Shown: piece by piece, positions 52,960 to 61,898 of the stretch
Layout of the letters: every line of letters starts with the position of its first letter
Position numbering within the stretch: the first letter of the stretch is position 1
Source: Mucilaginibacter sp. 14171R-50
GTDB lineage: Bacteria > Bacteroidota > Bacteroidia > Sphingobacteriales > Sphingobacteriaceae
Assembly: GCF_010093045.1 (NCBI RefSeq)
Contig: NZ_CP048115.1
Span: 744,001-808,000, forward strand
Length of the DNA stretch: 64,000 nucleotides
Direction of reading: 5' to 3'
Program-made: the position numbers and the translations under genes
Notes under the pieces: model-generated
What the model saw: the letters and a program-made list of their open reading frames with translations, nothing else
What the model was told of the DNA's origin: nothing
Database searches by the model: none

Positions 52960-54090
52960 TTAGATCTTCCCGAACAATTCGGCAAGCTTATCTTCCAGGT
53001 CCAGGCCTCTCAGGTTTTTGCCAATGATCTTACCGTTAGGGTCAATCAGAAAATTTTGAGGGATGGCGCGTACCGCGTATGTATCGGCGGGGCGGCTTTT
53101 CCAGCCTTGCAGGTCAGATATCTGTGTCCACTGCAGGCCGTCCTTATGGATGGCACCCATCCATGCCGCTTTAGCACCTTTACCATCAAGCGACACCCCC
53201 AAAATGGTAAAGTTTTTTGTTTTATACTGATTGTAGGCGCGAACAACATTTGGATTTTCGCGGCGGCACGGGCCGCACCACGATGCCCAAAAATCAACCA
53301 ATACATATTTCCCGCGGAATGAGGCCAGGCTGACAACCTTACCTGCGGTATCAGCTTCGGCAATATCAGGGGCGGTTGCGCCAAGGGCTACTTTCTTAAG
53401 CTTGGGCAGCAGATCGCCAAACGCCTTACCCCCCTCTGATCCCTTTATTGCAGGGGAAAGATTGCTGTAAAGCGGCTCAATATCTACATAATCGGCGCTG
53501 TAAACAAAGCTTTGCAAAGCGTTTAAACTCACGTACGAGTCGGGGTGCTCCTGTATAAATTTTTTGTTTATTTCTTTTTCCTGTGTTTCTATGGTTTTTT
53601 CATCCTTCCAGCTTTCCCTCATAAAAGCAGGAGATTTTTTTTGTTCGTCGGTAATACCCTTTTGCTTTTCTTCCATCGCTGTATAAGCATCGTTTATGGG
53701 TTTTAAAGCCGCCTGATATTGTTCATTTTCGGCGTTTGCCTTTGTACCGCTTACCGATGCTTTTGCAATTTCGTCATTGCCGTTCACGGTAATGGTTCCC
53801 GGCTCAATATAAATGGCCTTATAATCGCGTGATGAGTTTATGCTATTGCCTTTAGGGTTTAGCAATAAATATCCCTGCCCGGGTGTGGCGGCCGCCATGC
53901 CCGTAAACTTAAATTCGCCGTTTTTCAATACAGCCGAATCCATAACCGTTTTTCCAGCGTTGCGGTATTGTATGTAAACTTTGGCGGGGGCGTTGTAAGC
54001 ACCAACCTTGCCTTGTACGGTAAAGGCGGCATCCTGTGCCATAGCAAGCATTGGCAAAAGCGCCATCGCGCTTGCAATTAGTTTTTTCAT
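52960..54090 (-). CDS. TlpA-like thiol-disulfide oxidoreductase with DUF4369 domain (copy 1)
   Basis: Periplasmic protein of 376 residues: signal peptide 1-18, DUF4369 domain about 21-125 (FTVQGKVGAYNAPAKVYIQY), helical middle, then a thioredoxin-like domain with the redox pair Cys272/Cys275 in DFWASWCGPCRRENP and cis-Pro region AIPQNFLIDPNGKI. It would be kept reduced by a CcdA/DsbD-type protein and act in cytochrome c maturation or envelope repair. It is a tandem paralogue of the next gene, 50 bases away. Confidence 0.9.
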   Translation of the reverse strand: MKKLIASAMALLPMLAMAQDAAFTVQGKVGAYNAPAKVYIQYRNAGKTVMDSAVLKNGEFKFTGMAAATPGQGYLLLNPKGNSINSSRDYKAIYIEPGTITVNGNDEIAKASVSGTKANAENEQYQAALKPINDAYTAMEEKQKGITDEQKKSPAFMRESWKDEKTIETQEKEINKKFIQEHPDSYVSLNALQSFVYSADYVDIEPLYSNLSPAIKGSEGGKAFGDLLPKLKKVALGATAPDIAEADTAGKVVSLASFRGKYVLVDFWASWCGPCRRENPNVVRAYNQYKTKNFTILGVSLDGKGAKAAWMGAIHKDGLQWTQISDLQGWKSRPADTYAVRAIPQNFLIDPNGKIIGKNLRGLDLEDKLAELFGKI

Positions 54091-54140
54091 AATATCGTTA
54101 TCAATTTGTAAGCCCTAATATCAAATTAAATTGCACGAAA

Positions 54141-55313
54141 TCAAATTTTACCGAGTAACTTTTCCAATGCAATATCCAGATCATCGCCGCGCAGGCCCTT
54201 GGCTACGATTTTCCCCTGCGGGTCTATCAGAAAGTTTTGCGGGATAGACTGGACGCCATACAAAGTAGCGGCTAAATTACCCCAGTATTTCAAGTCAGAG
54301 ACTTGTGTCCAGGTAAGTCCGTCGTTTTTAATAGCTGCAAGCCAGGCGCTTTTACCCTCGGGTTTGTCTAACGATACGCCAAGCACTGTAAAGTTTTTGC
54401 CTTTATACTTGTTATATAACTTTATCAGGTTTGGGTTCTCCTGCCTGCAGGGGCCGCACCACGACGCCCAAAAATCTATCAGCACATATTTGCCCCGAAA
54501 TGATGACAATTGCACCGGCAAGCCGTTTACATCATTTTGGGTAAAGTCAGGCGCAATAGCGCCTATATCGGTTAGCTTCAATGCATCAATGGATATTTTT
54601 AACTGTTTACCACCTTCAGAATTTTGCAGATCAGCCGATAGCTGGTTAAACAAGGGTTCTATTTCGGCAACCTGTGGGGTAGGGCCGCTTATGCCCGATA
54701 AAGCCAGCAAACTGATATAGCTTGATGGATGAGTGGCTATAAAATTTTTAAGAACGCTTTTTTGCTCGGCTTGCAGTACTTTATATTTGGCTTGCATGCT
54801 GTTTTGAAACGCCGCAGAACGTTGCTGTGCGGCGGGCGCATTTTGGGCCTCGGCGGTTAGTTTTTTTGCTTTGTCCACTATCACATTCAACTGCGACTTA
54901 AGTGCTTTGTTATCATCATTTACGGGCGACCCGATAATATCGGCGTGCGCAATAGAGTCCTTTCCAGTGATTGTGATATCACCTTTTTCAATAAAAAAGC
55001 TTAGGCCATCAGCGGTTTTTGAAGGCCTGCCGTTAGGGAAGTTCTCCTCGCTGTACTTATCAAAGCCCTGATTTTTATGGTCGATAAACAGTGATGCCAT
55101 AACCGGATCCATCACCACACCTTCAAACTTAAACTCGCCGTTAATGACATTGGCGGAATCTATTATATTATCAGCTCCCGAGTAGTAAACCAGGTAAGCC
55201 TTAGCCGGCGTTTTTATATCAGTAAGTTTGGTTTGCAGGGTAAACGGTTTTCCGTTTTGAGCAAAGGCTAGCACAGGCAAAAATGCCAATAAGGCAAAAA
55301 ACAATTTCTTCAT
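54141..55313 (-). CDS. TlpA-like thiol-disulfide oxidoreductase with DUF4369 domain (copy 2)
   Basis: Paralogue of the preceding protein, 390 residues with the same architecture: signal peptide 1-18, DUF4369 (FTLQTKLTDIKTPAKAYLVY), helical linker rich in Ala/Gln and thioredoxin-like domain with Cys286/Cys289 in DFWASWCGPCRQENP and SIPQNFLIDPQGKI. The two proteins are clearly similar in the C-terminal domain and diverged in the middle, so the duplication is not recent. Both genes run in the same direction and may be co-transcribed. Confidence 0.9.
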   Translation of the reverse strand: MKKLFFALLAFLPVLAFAQNGKPFTLQTKLTDIKTPAKAYLVYYSGADNIIDSANVINGEFKFEGVVMDPVMASLFIDHKNQGFDKYSEENFPNGRPSKTADGLSFFIEKGDITITGKDSIAHADIIGSPVNDDNKALKSQLNVIVDKAKKLTAEAQNAPAAQQRSAAFQNSMQAKYKVLQAEQKSVLKNFIATHPSSYISLLALSGISGPTPQVAEIEPLFNQLSADLQNSEGGKQLKISIDALKLTDIGAIAPDFTQNDVNGLPVQLSSFRGKYVLIDFWASWCGPCRQENPNLIKLYNKYKGKNFTVLGVSLDKPEGKSAWLAAIKNDGLTWTQVSDLKYWGNLAATLYGVQSIPQNFLIDPQGKIVAKGLRGDDLDIALEKLLGKI

Positions 55314-55365
55314 TTAAAATATTGGTAAAGTATCTATAACGGGTAAATGCCTAATCAATTGCAGG

Positions 55366-56547
55366 TTAGTTCAGTTTTTGATAGGTGCGCCACCACAGAT
55401 CGGGCATTTCGCCGGATACAGCAGTTTTATAGTCGTCATACCGGCAGGGCACTAAATGGAATCGCTCGTTTTTTGAACCGCCTGTTGGATAAGGCACCTG
55501 CATCCACCAGCGGTCGCTTTTTTTGCTCTTCACAAACACCAGTTCGTGTTCGTCGTGTTTAAGGCTGGTTTTGTATATCAGGTATTGTGATTTTGGATTG
55601 AGCGGGAAATCCCGTTTGCGGTTATAAAAGCCATCGATGAAGTACCATACCATCTGCGAAAGCAGCATGGCGGTTTGCCCGTTACTATCATACGCCGGGT
55701 TAAATTCGTAGAAACCTATTGACGTAAGTTTATCATTAAAACCTGCGTAACGGCATATCTGGCAGGCTTCTTCGCCATAAAAGCCGTTTGGTTTCGCGTT
55801 GGCATTGCCCGCCGCGTCTGATGAGCGAATGGCACCCATATCAAAGCTTATCATGTTGGCATTGCGGATGATGGGCTCGGCCACCGCTATGTTTTGGGTA
55901 AGCTCGCCAAGGCGGTGCACATCAAAATAAAGTTTATCCATAACACGCAAACTATCCTGGCTGGCAAAATAGGTTTGATAACCCATATTGCTGTAGTTAA
56001 ACAGGTAATTTGGCTCGTGCAGGAAAATTTTATTCAGATAAGACGCAGAAGTAGTTTCAATGGTTTCACTGAAACTATCGTCTTCCAGGTCAAACTGCGA
56101 ATCAACTACCAGCATATCTACCTTTTGTTCAAGACTTTCATACCCAAGGTACTGGGCGTAGGTAAGATCCTGCCCTCCGCCGATGATCAGCGGGGTAATG
56201 TCTTTTTTAATCAGTTCCTCAACAACGGTTTTTAACGCGTAATAAGTATCAACTACTGTTTCGCCGCGGGCGATGTTACCCAGGTCGGCTATCCTGGTGG
56301 TATAGCTGCCCTCGTGAAGCTGGTAAAGTTTCTCGCGGACATAATCGGGCCCCAAGGCACAACCGGGGTTGTTTATGGCATTTCTGTCATCAAGCACTCC
56401 AATAATAGCTATATCGGTTTTTTGTTCCAGATCCGGAAAGTCAACCGAATAGTGCTCGATCTTATCGCCCAGCTGACTGGTGAAATATCCGTTTCTTGGC
56501 GTGATCTTTTTAAGATCGATAGGTGTAAAAAAATCGGCTAAAGACAT
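55366..56547 (-). CDS. Ureohydrolase (arginase/formimidoylglutamase) homologue with degenerate metal site
   Basis: Protein of 393 residues with the arginase/agmatinase fold signature but altered ligands. The GGDH-type motif reads IIGGGQDLTYAQ (His to Gln126), the DAHxD motif reads VVDSQFDLEDD (Asp149 and Asp153 kept, His to Gln151), and SxDxDxxxP reads SFDMGAIRSSD (Asp236 kept, second Asp to Gly238). Three of six Mn ligands are therefore lost. Such proteins are often annotated formimidoylglutamase in Bacteroidota. Hydrolase activity is doubtful; a non-catalytic or different role is plausible. No histidine-degradation gene is adjacent. Confidence 0.8.
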   Translation of the reverse strand: MSLADFFTPIDLKKITPRNGYFTSQLGDKIEHYSVDFPDLEQKTDIAIIGVLDDRNAINNPGCALGPDYVREKLYQLHEGSYTTRIADLGNIARGETVVDTYYALKTVVEELIKKDITPLIIGGGQDLTYAQYLGYESLEQKVDMLVVDSQFDLEDDSFSETIETTSASYLNKIFLHEPNYLFNYSNMGYQTYFASQDSLRVMDKLYFDVHRLGELTQNIAVAEPIIRNANMISFDMGAIRSSDAAGNANAKPNGFYGEEACQICRYAGFNDKLTSIGFYEFNPAYDSNGQTAMLLSQMVWYFIDGFYNRKRDFPLNPKSQYLIYKTSLKHDEHELVFVKSKKSDRWWMQVPYPTGGSKNERFHLVPCRYDDYKTAVSGEMPDLWWRTYQKLN

Positions 56548-56552
56548 TGTTT

Positions 56553-56704
56553 ATTGATGTGCAAAATATGCTAATGTGCAAATGTGCAGATATTTTTGGA
56601 CGTGTCGTTATCCAATTTTTAATATCAAACATCATTTTTTATTTTTTTATCAGCACGTCTGCATATTTGCACATCCGCATTTCTAATTGCAGATTTGCAG
56701 ATAT
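56553..56704. repeat. Word-type dyad between divergent ureohydrolase and epimerase genes
   Basis: Left arm (about 56555-56605) contains GATGTGCAAAATATGC, AATGTGCAAATGTGCAGAT and GGACGTG; right arm (about 56653-56702) contains CACGTCTGCATATTTGCACA, CCGCATTTC and TTGCAGATTTGCAGAT. The outer words pair and the right arm runs up to the epimerase start codon. Confidence 0.65.
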
Positions 56705-57671
56705 GATTTTAGTAACCGGTGCAACAGGATTTTTAGGGGCGGAATTAGCGAAGGAACTTGTGCTGCGCGGAAATAGTATCCGGTGCACCAAAAGGGAATC
56801 TTCAACCATTCCCCGGATATTGGCACCATACGCAGCTAAAATTGAATGGGTTAATGCCGACCTGATGGACGAAGCCGCACTTGAACTTGCCCTTGAAGGC
56901 ATCACCCAGGTTTATAATTGCGCCGCTTTTGTATCTTTAAAGCAAGCCGATAAAGCACCCATGATACGCACCAACGTACGGGGAACGGCTACACTGGTTG
57001 ATCTTTGCAACGAAAAGGGTATCCGTATGGTGCATACGAGTTCTGTAGCGGCGGTAGGCGATGCTAAGCCCGGCGAACTGATCACCGAGAACCATCACCT
57101 TGATTCAACAGCCGAAACGGATGGCTACGCAATATCTAAATTGGAAAGTGAAATGGAAGTTTGGCGGGGCATCGCCGAAGGCCTGGACGCTGTTATTGTA
57201 AATCCCACCATTATTATTGGGGCAAGCGCCGGCACAGCCGGCAGCGGACAGATTTTTGAGACCGTGCGCAAGGGCCTTAAATTTTACACCCGCGGCACTA
57301 TTGGTTTTGTTGATGTGCAGGATGTAGCCAAATGCATGATAGCATTGATGGAAACCAACATTAGTGGTGAACGCTACATCATCAATGCCGAAAACCGCGA
57401 TTACAAGCAGCTTTTTGAAGAAATAGCCACCTCCATGGGCGTGCCTGCCCCTACCACTCTGGCTAAACCCTGGATGATGGAAATGGCCTGGCGGGCTGCG
57501 GCTACATGGGCAGCAGTAACGGGTAAAGCCCCGGCCCTTGACAAAACCAGCGCCCGTGCGGCATCAGTAACGCGCGAGTTTGATAACACTAAAATAAGAA
57601 AAGCAATAGGTTTTGAATTTAAACCGGTAAGCGAAACGATAAAAGAAGTTTGTTTGGCTTTAAAACAATAA
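56703..57671 (+). CDS. NAD-dependent epimerase/dehydratase (extended SDR)
   Basis: Extended short-chain dehydrogenase of 322 residues. The start at 56703 places the Rossmann motif VTGATGFLGAELA at residue 4, as usual; the open frame continues upstream through a repeat and is not real coding. VYNCAAFVSL, HTSSVAAVGD and the catalytic YAISKLESE (Tyr-x-x-x-Lys) are present, along with VVNPTIIIGA-like sequence. The substrate may be a nucleotide sugar, a dihydroflavonol-like ketone or a sterol; it is not decided by sequence. Confidence 0.87.
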   Translation: MILVTGATGFLGAELAKELVLRGNSIRCTKRESSTIPRILAPYAAKIEWVNADLMDEAALELALEGITQVYNCAAFVSLKQADKAPMIRTNVRGTATLVDLCNEKGIRMVHTSSVAAVGDAKPGELITENHHLDSTAETDGYAISKLESEMEVWRGIAEGLDAVIVNPTIIIGASAGTAGSGQIFETVRKGLKFYTRGTIGFVDVQDVAKCMIALMETNISGERYIINAENRDYKQLFEEIATSMGVPAPTTLAKPWMMEMAWRAAATWAAVTGKAPALDKTSARAASVTREFDNTKIRKAIGFEFKPVSETIKEVCLALKQ

Positions 57672-57678
57672 ACCTTCA

Positions 57679-59469
57679 CTAACCTGCTAATACCTTACCC
57701 TGTTTTGCCGCATTTAAAGCCTCCAGCTTTTGATATAATGCAGCGGCCTGAAATGGTTTCGACAGATAATCGTGCATGCCGGCCTCTTTTATTTTATCGT
57801 GTATATTATGCGAGACGGAGGCCGTTAGCGCAATTATTGGTACCTGTGCTTTGCTGCTATCGGTTAATAACCGTATAGCTTGTGTGGCCTGGTAGCCATC
57901 CATTAATGGCATATGTAAATCCATCAGCACCACATCAAAGTTTTGAGCCGACAATTTATCTATCGCCTCCTGCCCGTTGTTGGCAATTACCGCATTTATT
58001 TGCCATTTAGTTAACAGCTTTACTAATAACTGGGCGTTAACGCGGTTATCTTCGGCAATCAGCACGTTCAATCCCTCAAGGCTGGTATTCATTACTGTAT
58101 GCAGCGATATGGGGTTAACATTGCCCTTATACAGTTCAAATTTAATAGTAAATGAAAATACCGAGCCTTTATTTTCCTGGCTTGTTAATTCAATGGCGCT
58201 GTTAAAAAGGCCCAGCAAACGTTTAACTATAGCCAGCCCCAGTCCGGTTCCGCCGTAGTGGCGCGTAGTATCTGCTGATGCCTGCATAAATGGATCGAAT
58301 ATTACTCCTTGCCTGTCGACAGGGATGCCAATGCCAGTATCGGCCACTGAGAAGTTTATGGTTAGGTGATCTTTGTCTTTATGGTTTACGGTAGCGTTAA
58401 CACTCACCTGCCCCGACTCGGTAAACTTAATAGCATTCCCCGCCAGGTTATAGATAATTTGCGTAAGACGGGTGGGATCAGTAACCACCCAATGTTCTTT
58501 AAGCCGTGGATCGACATCTAATATCAGATGGAAGCCCTTTTCAGATGCCTTTTGCTGCAGGCCAGAACACACCTTATGTAGTAAAACCGGCAGGTGTACA
58601 GGTATGGCCTCTAACACTATTTTATCATTTTCTCCTTTGTTGTAATCTAATATATCGTTAACTAATGTCAATAAGCTAACCGCCGAAAACTCCAGTATAT
58701 CGAGGTTCTCAGTTTGCTCCGGAGTAGCTGTGTCTTTAATAAGGCTGGTCATGCCAATAACGGCGTTTAATGGCGTCCGCAACTCATGCGACATGGTTGA
58801 AAGAAATACCGACCGCGATTCGGCAAGCGCTTTTGTTTCGGCAATAGTAGCCTGTAGCTGTTTGTTCAAAATTTCTTTTTCGGCCACATTATCCCTAAAG
58901 GCACGGTAAAAAAGGTAATGGATAAGTACAATGGTTATAAAGTTCAAAACAACGATTATTTCGAAGCCTGGCGAAGGTAGTTCGCGGCTTATGCCATCCA
59001 GGTACCATTTACTCCTGTCGGTAATCAGCAAGTAGTACATAACCGGGGCGATAGCAAAAAAGCTGTATATAATGGCGTGACGGCTATTGATGAGATAATA
59101 CCCCACAAAAGTTATCATAAATACAAACTGTAATGTAACCAGGTTAAGGCTTTGACGGATGACAATGAGGTTTACCCAAATGCCCACCAGCCCTATCAAT
59201 ATCATCAAATGGGCTATAACGTCGATATCATCAGGGCGGTACAGCAAATATTTGAGCAAACCGGCGTATAAAACAAATACAATAATTATGCGGTAAAGAT
59301 GTGCCGGTTGTATGCCGTGATAAACTAAAGGTAGTATTATGGCTATTTTTAGCAGGCTAAGCAATAAAATGGTACACACTATTTTTATCCTTGCCCGCTT
59401 TAAATTGTCGGGTTGCAAGGCCAATACCTTTTTTATCGAGAAATTAAAAAAAGGCACAGAAATATCCAT
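57679..59469 (-). CDS. Hybrid sensor histidine kinase/response regulator
   Basis: Membrane protein of 596 residues: about six helices between residues 28 and 190 form an integral-membrane sensor without a large periplasmic domain; a short coiled coil leads to HisKA with His228 in LSTMSHELRTPLN, the ATPase domain (N box NLAGNAIKFT, G1 VADTGIGIP, G2 GGTGLGLAIVKRL) and a C-terminal receiver with Asp517 in VVLMDLHMPLMDGYQ. No HPt or output gene is adjacent, so the phosphorelay partner is elsewhere. It converges on the epimerase with seven bases between them. Confidence 0.93.
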   Translation of the reverse strand: MDISVPFFNFSIKKVLALQPDNLKRARIKIVCTILLLSLLKIAIILPLVYHGIQPAHLYRIIIVFVLYAGLLKYLLYRPDDIDVIAHLMILIGLVGIWVNLIVIRQSLNLVTLQFVFMITFVGYYLINSRHAIIYSFFAIAPVMYYLLITDRSKWYLDGISRELPSPGFEIIVVLNFITIVLIHYLFYRAFRDNVAEKEILNKQLQATIAETKALAESRSVFLSTMSHELRTPLNAVIGMTSLIKDTATPEQTENLDILEFSAVSLLTLVNDILDYNKGENDKIVLEAIPVHLPVLLHKVCSGLQQKASEKGFHLILDVDPRLKEHWVVTDPTRLTQIIYNLAGNAIKFTESGQVSVNATVNHKDKDHLTINFSVADTGIGIPVDRQGVIFDPFMQASADTTRHYGGTGLGLAIVKRLLGLFNSAIELTSQENKGSVFSFTIKFELYKGNVNPISLHTVMNTSLEGLNVLIAEDNRVNAQLLVKLLTKWQINAVIANNGQEAIDKLSAQNFDVVLMDLHMPLMDGYQATQAIRLLTDSSKAQVPIIALTASVSHNIHDKIKEAGMHDYLSKPFQAAALYQKLEALNAAKQGKVLAG

Positions 59470-59617
59470 GGTAACAGCAATTAATATAGGTTTGCTTATG
59501 AAGCTAATTTACCAAAACATTTTAATAAATATTGCCCTACAGTACTGTTAAATGTATATAACGGGTTATTTTATGATGAAAAATCGTTCGATTAAACTGA
59601 ACAGTAATTTAATTAAC

Positions 59618-61048
59618 CTATAGTGCTGTTCTCAGCTTTAGCAACACTACATTCTCTACATGCTGTGTGTGCGGAAACATATCTACAGGTTGTATCCTCA
59701 CTACATCATACTTCTCTTTCAGCACTAATATATCCCGGGCCTGGGTAGCGGCATTGCAGCTCACATACACAATTTTGCCGGCCTCGATTTCCATTAGCCG
59801 GGCAACCACCTCTGCATGCATGCCTGCACGGGGCGGGTCGGTGATGATCACATCGGGCTTGCCATGCGCGGCAACAAAACCATGCACCAACACATCTTTC
59901 ATATCACCGGCGTAAAATTTGGTATTAGTAATATTATTTATCTGTGAGTTTACCTTTGCATCTTCAATAGCCGATGGCACATACTCTACCCCAACCACCT
60001 CGCGCACATGGCCTGCAATAAAGTTCGCAATGGTCCCCGCCCCGGTGTAAAGATCGTAAACCAGTTCATTGCCATTAAAGTCTGCAAAATCGCGGGTTAT
60101 TTCGTACAGGCGCAGGGCCTGAATAGAGTTTGTTTGATAAAAGGATTTCGGCCCAACCCTAAAGCGCACCACAGCACCATTGGCAGCGGGCATCTCCTCG
60201 TGGATAAACTCGGGACCTTTCCATGCTACAACCTCCTGATCAAAAATGGTGTCGTTCATTTTTTGGTTGAGGATGTATAACAGCGATGTTATCTGCGGGA
60301 ACGCGGCATCAACATAGTTCATTAACAGATTTACCTGCTCCTGGTCCGCGTGAGCAAAAACGACGATAACCATAATTTCGCCGGTTGACGAGGTGCGGAT
60401 AATGAGGTTACGCAAAGCGCCGGTATGCTGGCGCACATCGTAGTAGCTAATGCCGTTTTGTTTGGCAAATGCATTAATGCTATTACGCAGATCGTTTGAT
60501 GGCTCGGCCTGCAGGTAGCAATGGTTAATATTCAATATCTTATCAAAGCGGCCGGGGATATGAAAACCCAGGGCGTTCATATCCAGGATTTCATCTTCGC
60601 GGTTCTCACCATCGTAAAGCCAGCGTTTGTTGCTGAAGGTATACTCCAGTTTATTGCGATAATAGCGGTCAGCCGGTGATGGTACAATCGCCTCCATGTG
60701 CCCCACATCTATTTTGGCAATGCGGGTTAGCGCATCGTGCACGGCCTTTTGTTTAAATTTTAGCTGCGCCTGATAAGTCATGTGCTGCCATTTACAGCCG
60801 CCGCAGGTACCAAAGTGTTCGCAAAATGCCGGCACACGGTATTCTGATGGCTTGATGAGTTTGATGATCTTGGCTTCGCCGAAGCTTTTTTTGCTACGGT
60901 AAACCTCTACATCTGCCACATCGCCGGGAACGGCTTTTTCAATAAACAGCACAAAATCTTCGGCTTTGCCAACCCCTTTGCCTTCTTCGGCAATGTCAAT
61001 TACGCTTACGTTCTCAAAGAACTTAGGTTTTTTTGCAGATCTACTCAT
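59618..61048 (-). CDS. rlmD: 23S rRNA (uracil-5-)-methyltransferase, RumA/RlmD type
   Basis: SAM-dependent RNA methyltransferase of 476 residues. An N-terminal TRAM domain (VIDIAEEGKGVGKAEDFVLF) binds RNA. The iron-sulfur cysteines include Cys76, Cys82 and Cys85 (CEHFGTCGGCKWQH). The SAM site is ELVYDLYTGAGTIA, the catalytic Cys lies in VYVSCNAATQARD, and the TDPPRAG motif is present. Bacteroidota usually have one enzyme of this type, so whether it targets U1939, U747 or a tRNA cannot be fixed by sequence alone. Confidence 0.9.
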   Translation of the reverse strand: MSRSAKKPKFFENVSVIDIAEEGKGVGKAEDFVLFIEKAVPGDVADVEVYRSKKSFGEAKIIKLIKPSEYRVPAFCEHFGTCGGCKWQHMTYQAQLKFKQKAVHDALTRIAKIDVGHMEAIVPSPADRYYRNKLEYTFSNKRWLYDGENREDEILDMNALGFHIPGRFDKILNINHCYLQAEPSNDLRNSINAFAKQNGISYYDVRQHTGALRNLIIRTSSTGEIMVIVVFAHADQEQVNLLMNYVDAAFPQITSLLYILNQKMNDTIFDQEVVAWKGPEFIHEEMPAANGAVVRFRVGPKSFYQTNSIQALRLYEITRDFADFNGNELVYDLYTGAGTIANFIAGHVREVVGVEYVPSAIEDAKVNSQINNITNTKFYAGDMKDVLVHGFVAAHGKPDVIITDPPRAGMHAEVVARLMEIEAGKIVYVSCNAATQARDILVLKEKYDVVRIQPVDMFPHTQHVENVVLLKLRTAL

Positions 61049-61055
61049 CAGGCTG

Positions 61056-61063
61056 CAAAGGTA
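61056..61063 (-). promoter_or_regulatory. TAnnTTTG -7 element abutting rlmD
   Basis: TACCTTTG on the minus strand ends seven bases before the ATG at 61048, predicting a leaderless transcript. Confidence 0.55.
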
Positions 61064-61106
61064 AATCTATTTTATAATTTTCAGAACGCGGGTTTTGACT
61101 GAAGCG

Positions 61107-61838
61107 TCAGGCAATTTCCATTACTACAGGTGCTGTTATTATTTTAAGTGTTTTGCTGTATTTATATTGCATCTTATTCACATACATTTCAAATGTGATA
61201 CCGCCGGCCATAAACAGCTTTTTATGCGCATACCATACCAGGCACGATGTTGCATAAAAGAAGTATTTATAAGCAACCTTGCGCCACGCCTTTGAAAATG
61301 CCGACTTTCCTTCAAAGATTATGGCCAGCCGCTCTGTTTGAAAAACGATATGCGGCGCTTCGTCAATTAAGATGTCTGTACATATCTCTTTAAGCAGACG
61401 GCAGCCGGTGGCATGTTTAAGCGCCTGGTAAAATATTTGCGCGGTGCTCTCTACGACAATAACCGCCAGCGTCCATATTTCCATGCTGGTATTAAAATAA
61501 CGCACCTTGCGGAACAGCGTATCGCCCCAGTTATGTTTTATACGCTTTTGTCCAATTTTGTCTATATACCTGCCCAGGTTATACCCGTGCTTTTGCTCCT
61601 CTTTTATAAAAAGTTTAACAGCATCAACATAATCAGGATCGCCCAGGCGGTATGCATACCGCGTCGAGGCCGCTATCAGGTGTTGGCCTTCAGAGGTTTC
61701 GCCCAACTGCCAGGCCTGTAACGATGGAAGTACGGTGGCTATCTCGTCCTGCGTTATGGTCGGCGCCAAGGTCCAGTTCACTCTTTTATGGCGGGCGTTT
61801 TCCTTGAAATACCTTATCCAATAATCACTTGTATGCAT
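61107..61838 (-). CDS. Ferritin-like diiron-domain protein of unknown function
   Basis: Protein of 243 residues that fits a four-helix diiron carboxylate pattern: Glu47 or Glu50 on helix A, Glu81-x-x-His84 (KEEQKHG) on helix B, Glu130 (VIVVESTAQIFYQ) on helix C, and Glu160-x-x-His163 (IDEAPHIVF) on helix D. This is the ligand order of ferritin-like oxidases and oxygenases. The C-terminal third is hydrophobic/aromatic (YFFYATSCLVWYAH). No ferredoxin or reductase gene is adjacent. Enzymatic role unknown; it is not ferritin, bacterioferritin or ribonucleotide reductase by length and motifs. Confidence 0.75.
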   Translation of the reverse strand: MHTSDYWIRYFKENARHKRVNWTLAPTITQDEIATVLPSLQAWQLGETSEGQHLIAASTRYAYRLGDPDYVDAVKLFIKEEQKHGYNLGRYIDKIGQKRIKHNWGDTLFRKVRYFNTSMEIWTLAVIVVESTAQIFYQALKHATGCRLLKEICTDILIDEAPHIVFQTERLAIIFEGKSAFSKAWRKVAYKYFFYATSCLVWYAHKKLFMAGGITFEMYVNKMQYKYSKTLKIITAPVVMEIA

Positions 61839-61898
61839 AGTTTTTAATGTTTAGCGTTTTTAGACAAAGAGGCGCGATACGTCGCGCCCCTTTGGTTA

